NCBI GenBank assembly: GCA_002396205.1
Contig: DGXB01000092.1
Span: 1-63,519 of the forward strand
Source: Bacteroidales bacterium UBA4243
GTDB lineage: Bacteria; Bacteroidota; Bacteroidia; Bacteroidales; F082
Reading direction: 5' to 3'
DNA length: 63,519 bases
The number at the start of each line of letters is the position of its first letter. Within the stretch, counting starts at the first letter, position 1. The translations under genes were made by a program, and so were the position numbers. The notes below the pieces were generated by a model that worked only from the letters and a program-made list of their open reading frames with translations, searched no databases and was not told where the DNA came from. Below, piece after piece: positions 51,008-60,054 of the stretch.

Positions 51008-51013
51008 TTTATT

Positions 51014-51019
51014 CCTCCT
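51014..51019 (-). promoter_or_regulatory. Strong Shine-Dalgarno (AGGAGG) for the GH16-GH20 gene
   Basis: Six bases before the ATG on the minus strand. It stands out because most genes in the window have no such site, and it fixes the start at 51007. Confidence 0.7.
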
Positions 51020-51079
51020 ATTTTGGGTGTAAAAATACAAAAATCATCTGATTGGCTTCGCGCTGTCGGCTGAGTTTCT

Positions 51080-51087
51080 TATTTTTG
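51080..51087 (+). promoter_or_regulatory. -7 promoter box (TATTTTTG) for the esterase
   Basis: Exact consensus match 24 bases before the ATG at 51112, which excludes the upstream in-frame start at 51052. Confidence 0.6.
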
Positions 51088-51111
51088 CGCTTCATTTGGT
51101 TTGAGTTACCT

Positions 51112-52701
51112 ATGCGCCGCTGCCTCATCACGATAGTGCTTTCCATTGGGTTTGTCCTCCTTTTTGGCGACAACATGCAAGACGTTTCCTTGTCTTGGGG
51201 AAACGGCTATTTCCCCATCATGGAGACGCCCGCTTGTTTTAGGAGCGTCATTGGCGGAAAGGGTTTCCTGGTCTTCGTCGAGCATTGCGACAGCCTCAAC
51301 ATCAAGGGACATTACATGACCTTGGAGGAAAACATGGCCGACACGCTTCCTTTTCGGTTGGAGGCACAAGACCGCGACGCCGTGCTATACTACCATGGCA
51401 GGCAAATGACTTTTCGTCCGCATGTCGTTTCCGTCGACAGCCTACACGCAGAAGGATACGCGCAATCGGATGCGTTGGATTCCGTCTCTTTTTGGTTTGA
51501 AAAGCACGAGCCTCTACCCTTTCGCGACTACGGGAACAACCGCTACCGCGAGGCGAAGTTTGCAGTGGAAAAAACCAGCGACATCCCATACGCCCACGCC
51601 AGAGGGTTTTGGACGGAGATGCCTCAAGAGGTCCCTGCCATCGACAAGGTTTTCCGCGTCACCGACGCCGTCATTACAACCCCTTTGGACCTTCACCTCG
51701 ACGTTTTCCGTCCCGAAGGCGACACCCTACAAAAGCGTCCGATGATCATGTTCATCCAAGGCGGAGCGTTCTATTTCGGTTCGAAAGACGACAAGGCCCC
51801 CGCCCGATGGTGCCAACACTTTGCCTCACAAGGCTTTGTGACGGTTTCCATCGACTATAGGATCGGCTTCATCCCCACCAAGGCCAGCATTGGCCGGGCG
51901 GCTTATCGTTCCGTACAAGACGCCCATGCCGCCATGCGCTTCTTGGTGGCGCACCAAGAGGAATATGGCATCGACACCAGCATGATGTTCGTAGGCGGTT
52001 CCAGTTCAGGGGCCATCACGGCACTCAACCTTGCCTTCATGACCGACGAAATGCGCCCGGGATACACCCGCAAAGGCTTTTTGAGAACCGACCTCGGCGG
52101 CATCGACACCTGCGGCAACGCCATCAAGGCTCCTTTCCGCATCCGTGGCATCGTCGAAATGTGGGGAGCCTTGGCCGACACCGCCATGATGAGAGGCCGC
52201 AACATTCCCATCCTCGCCTTCCATGGCGACGCCGACAACGTCATGCCCTACGATTACGGCTACCCCTTTGCCGTCGCCAACCCCTTAAACACCTTGGTAG
52301 TCGACAAGATGTATGGGGCTTCATGCATCGTCGACCGTGCCACCAAATTGGGGCATCCGGCCCGTTTGGTCACGTTCAACGGCATGAAACATGCACTTCA
52401 TTTGGACCCAAAGACAAAAAAGCCAAACGAAAACTTCTTCGTCGTCCAAGACGCAATGTCGGACTTTTTCTACGACATCATCATGCCCGAACAACTTGAA
52501 ATCGTGGAAGATGGCTCGACTTATTCACTTCGACCACAACCCATTGCAACAAGCTGGCAAGTGGAAGGCGGGGTCATCCTCAACGAAGGCAAAAACCACG
52601 TGGAAGTGCAATGGATCAAGAACGCACCCAAGCGGAGCATCACCGCCTCGGCCATCCTACCTTACGGGATTGGCCTCAAAACGACAAAAGACATCGAATA
52701 G
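51112..52701 (+). CDS. Secreted alpha/beta-hydrolase (carboxylesterase-like)
   Basis: A 529-residue exported hydrolase. N-terminal hydrophobic signal (MRRCLITIVLSIGFVLLFG), a beta-rich N-domain of about 170 residues, then an alpha/beta-hydrolase core. Oxyanion region FIQGGAFYFGSKDD (HGG-like, with Gln for His), nucleophile serine in GGSSSGA, acid in HGDADNVMPYD and histidine in FNGMKHAL. The family includes feruloyl and acetyl-xylan esterases and peptidase-like enzymes, so it probably deacylates polysaccharide or small esters. A beta-rich C-terminal 65 residues may bind substrate. Divergent from GH16-GH20, 18 bases ahead of the cyclo-ligase gene. Confidence 0.82.
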   Translation: MRRCLITIVLSIGFVLLFGDNMQDVSLSWGNGYFPIMETPACFRSVIGGKGFLVFVEHCDSLNIKGHYMTLEENMADTLPFRLEAQDRDAVLYYHGRQMTFRPHVVSVDSLHAEGYAQSDALDSVSFWFEKHEPLPFRDYGNNRYREAKFAVEKTSDIPYAHARGFWTEMPQEVPAIDKVFRVTDAVITTPLDLHLDVFRPEGDTLQKRPMIMFIQGGAFYFGSKDDKAPARWCQHFASQGFVTVSIDYRIGFIPTKASIGRAAYRSVQDAHAAMRFLVAHQEEYGIDTSMMFVGGSSSGAITALNLAFMTDEMRPGYTRKGFLRTDLGGIDTCGNAIKAPFRIRGIVEMWGALADTAMMRGRNIPILAFHGDADNVMPYDYGYPFAVANPLNTLVVDKMYGASCIVDRATKLGHPARLVTFNGMKHALHLDPKTKKPNENFFVVQDAMSDFFYDIIMPEQLEIVEDGSTYSLRPQPIATSWQVEGGVILNEGKNHVEVQWIKNAPKRSITASAILPYGIGLKTTKDIE

Positions 52702-52719
52702 CAACACATACAAAAGAAT

Positions 52720-53244
52720 ATGGATAAGAAAGAACTACGCGCCCACATCAAGGCACTGAAAAAACAGCACACCAAGGAGCAACTGCTCGAACAATCCGCG
52801 AAAATCATGGCCAAGTTGGAGCGTCATCCCGACTTTGTGGCCGCCCATAAAGTCATGCTCTACAGCGCATTGCCCGACGAGGTGCAAACACAAGCCTTCC
52901 TTGAGAAGTGGCACCTGAAGAAAATCATTATCCTGCCCACCGTGGTCGGCGACGACATCATCCCCGTGGAATACGCCAAAGACACCGATTTTGCCGTGGG
53001 CGACTTCAACATCCTGGAGCCGCAGAACGAACCTTACTCGGGCGGTTTCGACCTCATCGTGGTGCCGGGCGTGGCCTTCGACCGCAAGGGCAACCGCCTC
53101 GGACGCGGACGCGGCTACTACGACCGCTTCCTCGCCAAGCACCCCGACGTGAAGCGCATCGGCATCTGCTTCGACTTCCAATTGGTCGACGAAGTGCCCG
53201 CCGAGCCATTCGATATACGCATGGACGAGGTCATCTCTTTCTAA
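52720..53244 (+). CDS. 5-formyltetrahydrofolate cyclo-ligase
   Basis: A 174-residue cytoplasmic enzyme converting 5-formyl-THF to methenyl-THF with ATP. N-terminal MDKKELRAHIKALKK with basic nucleotide-binding residues, the VPGVAFDRKGNRLGRGRGYYDRFL block (about 116-139, quoted in part: GRGRGYYDRF) and the C-terminal FDIRMDEVI are all standard for the family. The length is close to the usual 180-200. Gap of 18 bases after the esterase gene suggests cotranscription. Confidence 0.92.
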   Translation: MDKKELRAHIKALKKQHTKEQLLEQSAKIMAKLERHPDFVAAHKVMLYSALPDEVQTQAFLEKWHLKKIIILPTVVGDDIIPVEYAKDTDFAVGDFNILEPQNEPYSGGFDLIVVPGVAFDRKGNRLGRGRGYYDRFLAKHPDVKRIGICFDFQLVDEVPAEPFDIRMDEVISF

Positions 53245-53293
53245 AAAACGAGGGATTTCTTTTCCATTACGCGGAGCGTTTCAATTTTTTTCC

Positions 53294-53301
53294 TATTTTT
53301 G
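53294..53301 (+). promoter_or_regulatory. -7 promoter box (TATTTTTG) for the second C10 protease
   Basis: Exact consensus match 29 bases before the ATG at 53331. Confidence 0.6.
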
Positions 53302-53330
53302 GAGCCTTTTTAGAAACATCATCATCAACT

Positions 53331-56099
53331 ATGAAAAAGCATCTATTATCCCTCATCGCCTTGATTTTAGGCATCAACACTCTGACTGCCAACCCCGTCG
53401 ACATGGAGAAGGCAAAAACCATCGGACAACGATTCGCTTCAGAAAAAATCAGCAACAACCTAAAAAGCAATGACTTGCAGCTGGTTTACACAGGTCAGGC
53501 CGACCGTGGCGAGGCTTGCTTCTATGTGTTCAACGCCGGCACGGAAGGCTTCGTGATCGTCTCAGCCGACGACCGTTTCCGTCCCATCGTGGGCTATTCC
53601 GACGAAGGCACATTCGCCACCGAAAACATGTCGCCTGAGCTCAGTTTCTACCTCGACAAAATCATCGAGGCCCGCACGAGCCGCAATGCCGTCATGATTG
53701 ACAACACCGCCGAGGAATGGCAAAGCGTTATGACCACTGGGCGCCTGCTTTCGCGCAACGGCGGGCGTGGCGTCGACTACATCTGCACCACCAAGTGGAA
53801 CCAAGACTGGCCCTACAACATGTATGCCCCCGAAGCCAGCGGCGGTTCGGGCGGACACTGCTATGCGGGCTGCGTGGCCACCGCCATGAGCCAGGTGATG
53901 AAACGCTGGAACCACCCCACCCAAGGCACCGGGAGCCATTCCTATTACTGCCAAGGCTACGGACAGCAAAGCGCCAACTTCGGACAGACCACCTACCATT
54001 GGGAGCTGATGCCCGACCGTCTCGGAGGCGCCCCGCAAGAGCAGATTGAGGCCGTGGCCCTTTTCATGTACCACTGCGGCGTGGCTGTCGACATGAACTT
54101 CTCGCCCAGCGGCAGCGGCACCAACTCGTGGGACGTGCCCTATGCCATCCGTCACTATTTCTCCTATTCCAACAACGCCACCCTCAAAGGCCGCGACGAA
54201 TACTCGCTCACCAACTGGCAGGACATGCTCAAGGAATCGTTCGACATCGGTTGGCCGGTCTACTATTCCGGCTTCAGCAACAGCGGCGGCCATGCCTTCG
54301 TGTGCGACGGCTACGACGACAACGACCTGTTCCACTTCAACTGGGGCTGGGGCGGCAGCAGCGACGGCTGGTTCGTCATCGACGAAATCGACTATGCCGG
54401 TTGGGCACAAGCCGTTTTCAACTACGTGCCTACCAACGTCTACGAATACATGCCCATGCAACCCGAGAACCTTGAGGTGAACTCGCTCGGCGACTACGAC
54501 TACACCGCCGTCATCAGCTGGACCAATCCCACGCAGAACGTCCACCTCAACGCCCTCAATGCCATCGACCAAATCGTGGTGACCCGCGATGGCGAAATCA
54601 TCTACACCGAAGACAACGTCGCCCCCGGAGCCAACATGAGCTTCACCGACCATTACATGCCCACCGTGGTCGACTACAGCGTCTATGCCGTCACACAAGG
54701 TGCCAAAGGTCTCGAAGCCACCGCCGAGAAAGTCATCCTCGGCCCTTCGTGCACCTGGCACATCGACATGACCTCAAGCGACAGCCAAGGTTGGAACGGC
54801 GGCTACATCTCGTTGGTCAACTCAGCCGGCATCGAACTCGCCCAGCTGCAACCCCAATCCGCTTCAACGAGCCTCGCTTTCAACATGCCCATTGGCCGCG
54901 TCGACTTCTGCTGGAAAGCACCCACACAAGCCATTGACAACATCGGCTTCGACATTAAAGACAGCGAAGGGCTTACCGCCGTTTCGTTCAACAGCTCCTC
55001 TGCCAACCTCAACAAAGGCCTGTTCTTTGTGGCCAACAACCACTGCGGCGAGAAGTCGAACGACGATGTGCCCGAAAACCTGAATGCAGTCAAAGACGGC
55101 GACAACATCAACCTCAGCTGGCAGCCTTCGGGCCGCGACCTGCCGCAATATTACGTCTATCGCAACGGATTGCTCTATGCCGTCACCGAAGACACTCACT
55201 TCACTGACAACAACCTTAGCGAAAGCCTCAACAATTATTTCGTCACTTCCTTCAAAGAGGATGGCGAGTCGGATCCTTCCAACTTGGCCTCGGTCAACGA
55301 AGACGGTTCGTGCGAAGTCCCAGTCAACATGCGCTATGAAATGACGACCAACACGAAAGTGAAACTGATGTGGGATGCCCCGCAAGCCGAAAACCTCACC
55401 GGATATTACCTCTACCGCCGCATCAAAGGACAAGAGTTCAGGCGCATCAAGGCCTTGAGCAGTCCCTATCACACCGACAACCTCCATGCATTGGAAAACC
55501 ATGTTTACGAGTATGCCGTCACCGCCTATTACTCCGACATCGACTGCGAATCGGGCTTCGGCACCACCGCAAGCGACCCCGAGCTGCATTTCGTTTCGGT
55601 CAACAAGACCATCATCCCGCAGCAGCTCAGCTTCTACATCCACGAAGGCCACGTCATACTGCAATGGCATGAAGCCACCATGGCCGAACGCTACTGCATC
55701 TACCGCAACGGCGAACTTATCGGCCACAGCACGACGACAGATTTCGTTGACTACACCGCCAATTCGTCACATGAATATTACTACACCGTGACCGGACAGA
55801 CCGCTTACATCGAGTCAAACCCCACAAACGAAGTCTTTGTGGACTGGACCACCAACATCGGCGAAAACAATGCACACGATGCCTTGCTCTATCCCAACCC
55901 GACCTCTGGAATGGTCAACGTCGAATCCATCGGCCTTCAATCCGTGGAAGTCTACAACCTGACCGGACAAATGCTGATGCAAACAAGAGCCACCAACGGC
56001 CAAGCCAGCATCGACATGGCCTCGTTGCCCAACGGCACCTATTTCGTGAAACTGAAAGGCGACCACAACCAAGTGAAGAAAGTAGTTAAAATTCAATAA
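53331..56099 (+). CDS. Secreted C10 cysteine protease with T9SS sorting domain, paralogue 2
   Basis: A 922-residue exported protease, larger cousin of 6803. Signal peptide 1-20, Spi-type propeptide (NPVDMEKAKTIGQRFAS at 21-37), catalytic domain (about 145-380) with Cys181 in YAGCVATAMSQ and His321 in GGHAFVCDGYD. Fibronectin-III-like modules follow (about 390-840; for example VPENLNAVKDGDNINLSW), then the type A T9SS tail (LYPNPTSGMVNVES onward). The ATG at 53331 starts the signal peptide; the open frame continues upstream into the cyclo-ligase gene only as an out-of-frame shadow. Two C1B peptidases follow, starting 11 bases on, so this looks like a proteolysis operon. Confidence 0.92.
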   Translation: MKKHLLSLIALILGINTLTANPVDMEKAKTIGQRFASEKISNNLKSNDLQLVYTGQADRGEACFYVFNAGTEGFVIVSADDRFRPIVGYSDEGTFATENMSPELSFYLDKIIEARTSRNAVMIDNTAEEWQSVMTTGRLLSRNGGRGVDYICTTKWNQDWPYNMYAPEASGGSGGHCYAGCVATAMSQVMKRWNHPTQGTGSHSYYCQGYGQQSANFGQTTYHWELMPDRLGGAPQEQIEAVALFMYHCGVAVDMNFSPSGSGTNSWDVPYAIRHYFSYSNNATLKGRDEYSLTNWQDMLKESFDIGWPVYYSGFSNSGGHAFVCDGYDDNDLFHFNWGWGGSSDGWFVIDEIDYAGWAQAVFNYVPTNVYEYMPMQPENLEVNSLGDYDYTAVISWTNPTQNVHLNALNAIDQIVVTRDGEIIYTEDNVAPGANMSFTDHYMPTVVDYSVYAVTQGAKGLEATAEKVILGPSCTWHIDMTSSDSQGWNGGYISLVNSAGIELAQLQPQSASTSLAFNMPIGRVDFCWKAPTQAIDNIGFDIKDSEGLTAVSFNSSSANLNKGLFFVANNHCGEKSNDDVPENLNAVKDGDNINLSWQPSGRDLPQYYVYRNGLLYAVTEDTHFTDNNLSESLNNYFVTSFKEDGESDPSNLASVNEDGSCEVPVNMRYEMTTNTKVKLMWDAPQAENLTGYYLYRRIKGQEFRRIKALSSPYHTDNLHALENHVYEYAVTAYYSDIDCESGFGTTASDPELHFVSVNKTIIPQQLSFYIHEGHVILQWHEATMAERYCIYRNGELIGHSTTTDFVDYTANSSHEYYYTVTGQTAYIESNPTNEVFVDWTTNIGENNAHDALLYPNPTSGMVNVESIGLQSVEVYNLTGQMLMQTRATNGQASIDMASLPNGTYFVKLKGDHNQVKKVVKIQ

Positions 56100-56110
56100 A
56101 TCAAAATAAT

Positions 56111-57247
56111 ATGAACAAAGTCATCAGATTTGCAGCCGTCGCGCTGCTGCTGGGCGCCGGCACCACGCTCTTTGCCCAGGACAAGGAAGAGAAAGACCCC
56201 GTCTACCAAATCACCGAGACGGTCAACGTGAAGCACACGCCCGTCGACAACCAAGGCAGCTCAGGCACCTGCTGGTGCTTTGCCGGAATCGGTTTCGTTG
56301 AGGCCGAAATCCAGCGCATGTACGGCAAGGAATTCAACCTCTCAGAGATGTTTGTCGTCCGCAACGCCTGGACGGAGAAAGTGAACAAGTTCGTCCGTAT
56401 GCACGGCAACAACACCCTCAGCCAAGGTGGCGAGGTGTGCGATGTGCTCTACATGATCGACAAATACGGCATGATGCCCGAAGATGCTTATAGCGGCAAG
56501 GTGATCGGCGAGGAGCGTCACATGCACAACGAGATGAACGAGGTCATCAATGGAGTAGCCCATGCCATCATCAAAAACGGCAACAAGAAAATCTCGCCTG
56601 CTGGCCCCAAGGCTTTACAAGGCGTTTTGGATGCCTACCTCGGCAAGGCTCCGGAAGAGTTCACCGTCGACGGCAAGAAATACACGGCCAAATCGTTTGC
56701 CGACACCTATCGCATCAACCCCGCCGACTACATCGAAATCTGCTCCTTCACCAACGAGGAGTACAACAAGCCCTGCATGGTGGAAATCCCCGACAACTGG
56801 ACTTGGACCCCTGCCTACAACCTGCCCCTCGACAAGCTGATGGAGGCCGTCGACTATGCCCTTGAGCACGGCTACACCCTCGGCTGGGCACAGGACGTGA
56901 GCAACCCGGGCTTCTCGCGCAAGGAAGGCATCGGCATTGTGCCCGAAGACCCGAAGGACGAGAATCTCTGGAAAGAAATCGTAGCCGAGAAGAAAGTGAC
57001 CGACGAAATCCACCAAGCCGCCTACGACAACTGGGATGCCGGCGACGACCATAGCATGCTTGTGGTGGGTATCGCCAAGGACCAAAACGGCAACAAATAC
57101 TACAAAATCAAGAACTCGTGGGGCGATGCCGGTCCGTATAAAGGCTATTGGTACTGCTCGGAGCAATACCTGCGCCAATACACCATTTTCTTTACGCTGC
57201 ACAAGGACGCCCTTTCGAAAGCCATGCGCAAAGACCTGAATCTTTGA
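56111..57247 (+). CDS. Exported C1B (bleomycin-hydrolase/PepC-like) peptidase, paralogue 1
   Basis: A 378-residue papain-fold enzyme. Signal peptide 1-22 (TTLFAQ), catalytic Cys54 in SSGTCWCF (usual GSCWAF), His314 in DDHSMLVVGI, and Asn335 in IKNSWGD. The long insert between them (about 120-300) is typical of family C1B (aminopeptidase C), normally a cytosolic hexamer. An exported version is the notable point. It lacks a T9SS tail, so it probably works in the periplasm on peptides supplied by outer-membrane import. Eleven bases after the C10 gene; a close paralogue follows. Confidence 0.88.
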   Translation: MNKVIRFAAVALLLGAGTTLFAQDKEEKDPVYQITETVNVKHTPVDNQGSSGTCWCFAGIGFVEAEIQRMYGKEFNLSEMFVVRNAWTEKVNKFVRMHGNNTLSQGGEVCDVLYMIDKYGMMPEDAYSGKVIGEERHMHNEMNEVINGVAHAIIKNGNKKISPAGPKALQGVLDAYLGKAPEEFTVDGKKYTAKSFADTYRINPADYIEICSFTNEEYNKPCMVEIPDNWTWTPAYNLPLDKLMEAVDYALEHGYTLGWAQDVSNPGFSRKEGIGIVPEDPKDENLWKEIVAEKKVTDEIHQAAYDNWDAGDDHSMLVVGIAKDQNGNKYYKIKNSWGDAGPYKGYWYCSEQYLRQYTIFFTLHKDALSKAMRKDLNL

Positions 57248-57294
57248 ATCTTAAATCTTGAATCTTAAATCTTTAAATATTAAATCACAACACA
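57248..57294. repeat. AT-rich degenerate tandem repeat (AATCTTA / TTAAATA units)
   Basis: A short run of units like AATCTTAAATCTTGAATC and TTTAAATATTAAAT between the two C1B genes. The phosphofructokinase leader (10443-10490) carries similar runs. No -7 box is seen. Confidence 0.6.
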
Positions 57295-58524
57295 ATGAAA
57301 TTCAAACACCTATTGACCGCAACCGCCATGATGCTCAGCGTCAGCGTCGTTGCCCAGCCTCAGGCTAAGGAAGAAGCCAAGGAAGAAGAAGGCTTCAAGT
57401 TTACCACGGTGAAGGAACTCCCCATCACCTCCGTCAAAGACCAAAACCAAGCCGGCACCTGCTGGTGCTACAGCTCGTTGGCTTTCTTTGAGGCCGAGCT
57501 GCTCCGCATGGGCAAGCCCGAGTACGACTTCTCGGAGATGTTCATCGTCTACAAGACCTACCTCGACCGCGCCGAAGCCGCCGTCCGCACCCACGGCGAC
57601 GTGTCCTTCTCGCAAGGTGGCTCGTTCGGTGATGTGCTCTACGCCATCAAACATTACGGCCTCGTGCCCGACAGCGAGATGCCTGCCGGCGCCATGCACG
57701 GCGACTCATTGTCGAACTTCAGCGAACTCTCAGCTGTTACCGACCCGTATGTTGCCGGTGTCATCAAGAGCCGCAAGATCCAAATGGACAAGGACGGCAA
57801 CGCCCTGTGGAAGAAAGGCTTGGCTGGCATTTACGATGCCTACCTTGGCGTGCCTCCCACCGAGTTCACCTACAACGGCAAGAAGTACACGCCCATGAGC
57901 TTCGCCGAATCGACAGGCCTCAACATGGACGACTACGTCAACCTGACCTCGTTCACGCACCATCCTTTCTATGAGCAATTCGTCATCGAAGTGCAGGACA
58001 ACTGGCGTTGGGGCCAGGCCTGGAACCTTCCCATCGACGAGTTGATGCAGGTGATGGACAACGCCATCGACAAAGGCTACCCGATTGCTTGGGGCAGCGA
58101 CGTCAGCGAGGCTGGCTGGCTCCGTGGCAAGATGGCCGGTGTGGCCGTCCTTCCCGACCTCGAAGCCAAGAGCCGCGACCTGCAAGGCAGCGACATGGCC
58201 CACTGGCTGGGCATGAGTGCCGCCGATCGCAAGAAGGAAGCCCAAAGCAGCCCCACCCCGCAGAAGTGGGTCACCCAGAAGGAACGTCAAATCGCCTACG
58301 ACAACTATGAGACGGGCGACGACCACGGCATGCTGATCTACGGCACCGCCAAGGACCAAATCGGCAACGAATACTTCATGGTGAAGAACAGCTGGGGCGA
58401 CGCCGGCCAATACAAAGGCATTTGGTACGTCTCGAAGGCCTTCGTCCGCTACAAGACCATGAACATCGTGGTCCACAAGGACGCCCTGCCGAAGGATATC
58501 GCCAAGAAATTGGGTATCAAGTAA
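57295..58524 (+). CDS. Exported C1B (bleomycin-hydrolase/PepC-like) peptidase, paralogue 2
   Basis: A 409-residue paralogue of 56111. Signal peptide 1-20 (VSVVAQ), catalytic Cys56 in AGTCWCYS, histidine in DDHGMLIYGT and asparagine in VKNSWGD. An EEAKEEEG acidic linker follows the signal peptide. It is about 30 residues longer than its neighbour because of an added loop near 275-310. The same substitutions in the CWC region of both proteins suggest a recent duplication with shared specificity. Probably periplasmic peptide trimming. Ends at a bidirectional terminator shared with the YitT gene. Confidence 0.88.
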   Translation: MKFKHLLTATAMMLSVSVVAQPQAKEEAKEEEGFKFTTVKELPITSVKDQNQAGTCWCYSSLAFFEAELLRMGKPEYDFSEMFIVYKTYLDRAEAAVRTHGDVSFSQGGSFGDVLYAIKHYGLVPDSEMPAGAMHGDSLSNFSELSAVTDPYVAGVIKSRKIQMDKDGNALWKKGLAGIYDAYLGVPPTEFTYNGKKYTPMSFAESTGLNMDDYVNLTSFTHHPFYEQFVIEVQDNWRWGQAWNLPIDELMQVMDNAIDKGYPIAWGSDVSEAGWLRGKMAGVAVLPDLEAKSRDLQGSDMAHWLGMSAADRKKEAQSSPTPQKWVTQKERQIAYDNYETGDDHGMLIYGTAKDQIGNEYFMVKNSWGDAGQYKGIWYVSKAFVRYKTMNIVVHKDALPKDIAKKLGIK

Positions 58525-58544
58525 ATCTATCAGATTTATATCAC

Positions 58545-58575
58545 AAAAAAGGAAGCCGAATGGCTTCCTTTTTTT
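58545..58575. terminator. Bidirectional terminator overlapping the yitT stop
   Basis: AAAAAAGGAAGCC and GGCTTCCTTTTTTT around GAAT. Its right end overlaps the stop codon of the converging YitT-family gene, like the pdxA terminator at 21266. Confidence 0.85.
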
Positions 58576-59470
58576 ATCGTTTAATCTGCTCAAAACCTTT
58601 ACCATACGCCCCCATCACGGTGTTCATCGTCATGAAAGCCTTGGGGTCTTCGTCCTTCACGATACGAAGAATCTGTTGCGACTCGCGCTTGTGGGCCACC
58701 ACCATCAAGATGGGACCTTCGTGCTTGGTGTACCAGCCCGTGCCGTTGATCATCGTCACGCCGCGCATCATCTCCGTAGAGATGCGCTCGGCCACCTTTT
58801 CGGGCTCGGCAGTGAAGATGAAGGCTTGCACGGTCTGTTTGTTGCCCGTCAGCACGAGGTCGACGCAATAGCTGTTCACGCCGAGGACGATGCAGCTGTA
58901 GATGAAATCCTCTATCGTGTTACCCACAATGAAGCTGCACGCCAAGATGATGATATTACTGATAAGGAGCACACGCCCCTGCGATACGTTGACGTATTTG
59001 CACACCATCATGGCGACGATGTCGGTGCCGCCCGTGCTGCCCCCCTGGGTGAAAGCCAGGCCGATGCTCGCGCCAGCCAAGCCGCCACCGAGGATGGCCG
59101 CCAGGAAGTGGTCGCTCACGAAAGGCTGCATCTCGCCCGCCATGATAGGGTCGGTGATGTAATGCTGCAGCACCGACATGAACACCGAGGCCATCACGAT
59201 AGAGTAGGCTGTCTTGATGCCAAAGCCAAAACCGATGATTTTCAACGAAACAAGCAACAGCACCGCATTGATGACGAACACGCTGATACCCGTGGAGATG
59301 GCACCGTTGGTGCCCCAATAGATCAAGGCCGCGATGCCGTTCACGCCGCCTCCCATCAGGTGGTTGGGGATGAGGAAGGCCGTCCAGCCAAAGCACATGA
59401 TCAACAGCGCAAAAGTGATGACGGCGTAACGCTTCACTTCGGTCAAAATCTGTTTTTTGTCTGCTTTCAT
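58574..59470 (-). CDS. YitT family membrane protein (DUF161 + DUF2179)
   Basis: A 298-residue inner-membrane protein. Five or six hydrophobic segments in the first 210 residues (for example YAVITFALLIMCFGWTAFLI) with the GGGVNGIAALIYW and TQGGSTGGTDIVAMM glycine motifs of the YitT family, then a C-terminal cytoplasmic DUF2179 domain (about 215-298). The family's transported or sensed molecule is unknown. Start is the ATG at 59470; an upstream TTG overlaps the -7 box at 59492-59499 and is excluded. Monocistronic. Confidence 0.9.
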   Translation of the reverse strand: MKADKKQILTEVKRYAVITFALLIMCFGWTAFLIPNHLMGGGVNGIAALIYWGTNGAISTGISVFVINAVLLLVSLKIIGFGFGIKTAYSIVMASVFMSVLQHYITDPIMAGEMQPFVSDHFLAAILGGGLAGASIGLAFTQGGSTGGTDIVAMMVCKYVNVSQGRVLLISNIIILACSFIVGNTIEDFIYSCIVLGVNSYCVDLVLTGNKQTVQAFIFTAEPEKVAERISTEMMRGVTMINGTGWYTKHEGPILMVVAHKRESQQILRIVKDEDPKAFMTMNTVMGAYGKGFEQIKR

Positions 59471-59491
59471 TTTCAAAGGATTTTGATGGGG

Positions 59492-59499
59492 CAAAAGTA
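59492..59499 (-). promoter_or_regulatory. -7 promoter box (TACTTTTG) for yitT
   Basis: Exact consensus match on the minus strand, 21 bases before the ATG at 59470. Confidence 0.6.
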
Positions 59500-59598
59500 G
59501 GGATTATTTGGGAATGAAACGAAAAAGTTGTTTTTTTGTGTCACCCCACGTCACAAAACGGCCTACTTGTGCGTCTTGTTATCGTAAAAGCTCCCGAA

Positions 59599-60054
59599 AT
59601 GGACCCCGAATTTGAAAGGACATACCAAAGCTATTATCCGAAGCTGCTCGGGATTGCGGCCAAAATGCTGCAAGACCCCGAAAGCGCAAAGGATGTCGTG
59701 CAAGACGTGTTCACCGCCTATTATTTCGCGATGAGCGACGAGAAAACCGTCCGCGACACGAAAAACTGGCTCGTCAGGAGTACCATTAATAAAGGTATCG
59801 ACTACAAAAGGAAAACGGCAAGGACCGTCGCGATGGAAAGTCCGCAACCCGAATCGGACGAAACGCCCAATGACGTGACCCCCGACATCCTAAACGCGAT
59901 AGCCCACCTCAGCGAGAAGGAACAAACGCTGGTCGTGCTCTACAGCGAGGGCTATTCCTACAAGGAAATCGCGGAAATGACCGGGCGCAACTTCCATTCC
60001 GTCGGGAAAACCTTGTCAAGGACATTGGACAAAATCAAAAAGCATCTGCTATGA
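59599..60054 (+). CDS. ECF-type RNA polymerase sigma factor
   Basis: A 151-residue sigma-70 factor. Region 2 (about 5-75) includes YQSYYPKLLGIAAKML and DVVQDVFTAYYF for -10 recognition; region 4 (about 95-150) includes LSEKEQTLVVLYSEGYSYKEIAEMTG, the helix-turn-helix (in part). It is a small two-domain ECF factor. I take the ATG at 59599, which fits region 2; the frame is open to 59536 but that sequence is not conserved-looking. The next gene overlaps by four bases (ATGA), so the anti-sigma factor is co-translated. Confidence 0.9.
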   Translation: MDPEFERTYQSYYPKLLGIAAKMLQDPESAKDVVQDVFTAYYFAMSDEKTVRDTKNWLVRSTINKGIDYKRKTARTVAMESPQPESDETPNDVTPDILNAIAHLSEKEQTLVVLYSEGYSYKEIAEMTGRNFHSVGKTLSRTLDKIKKHLL

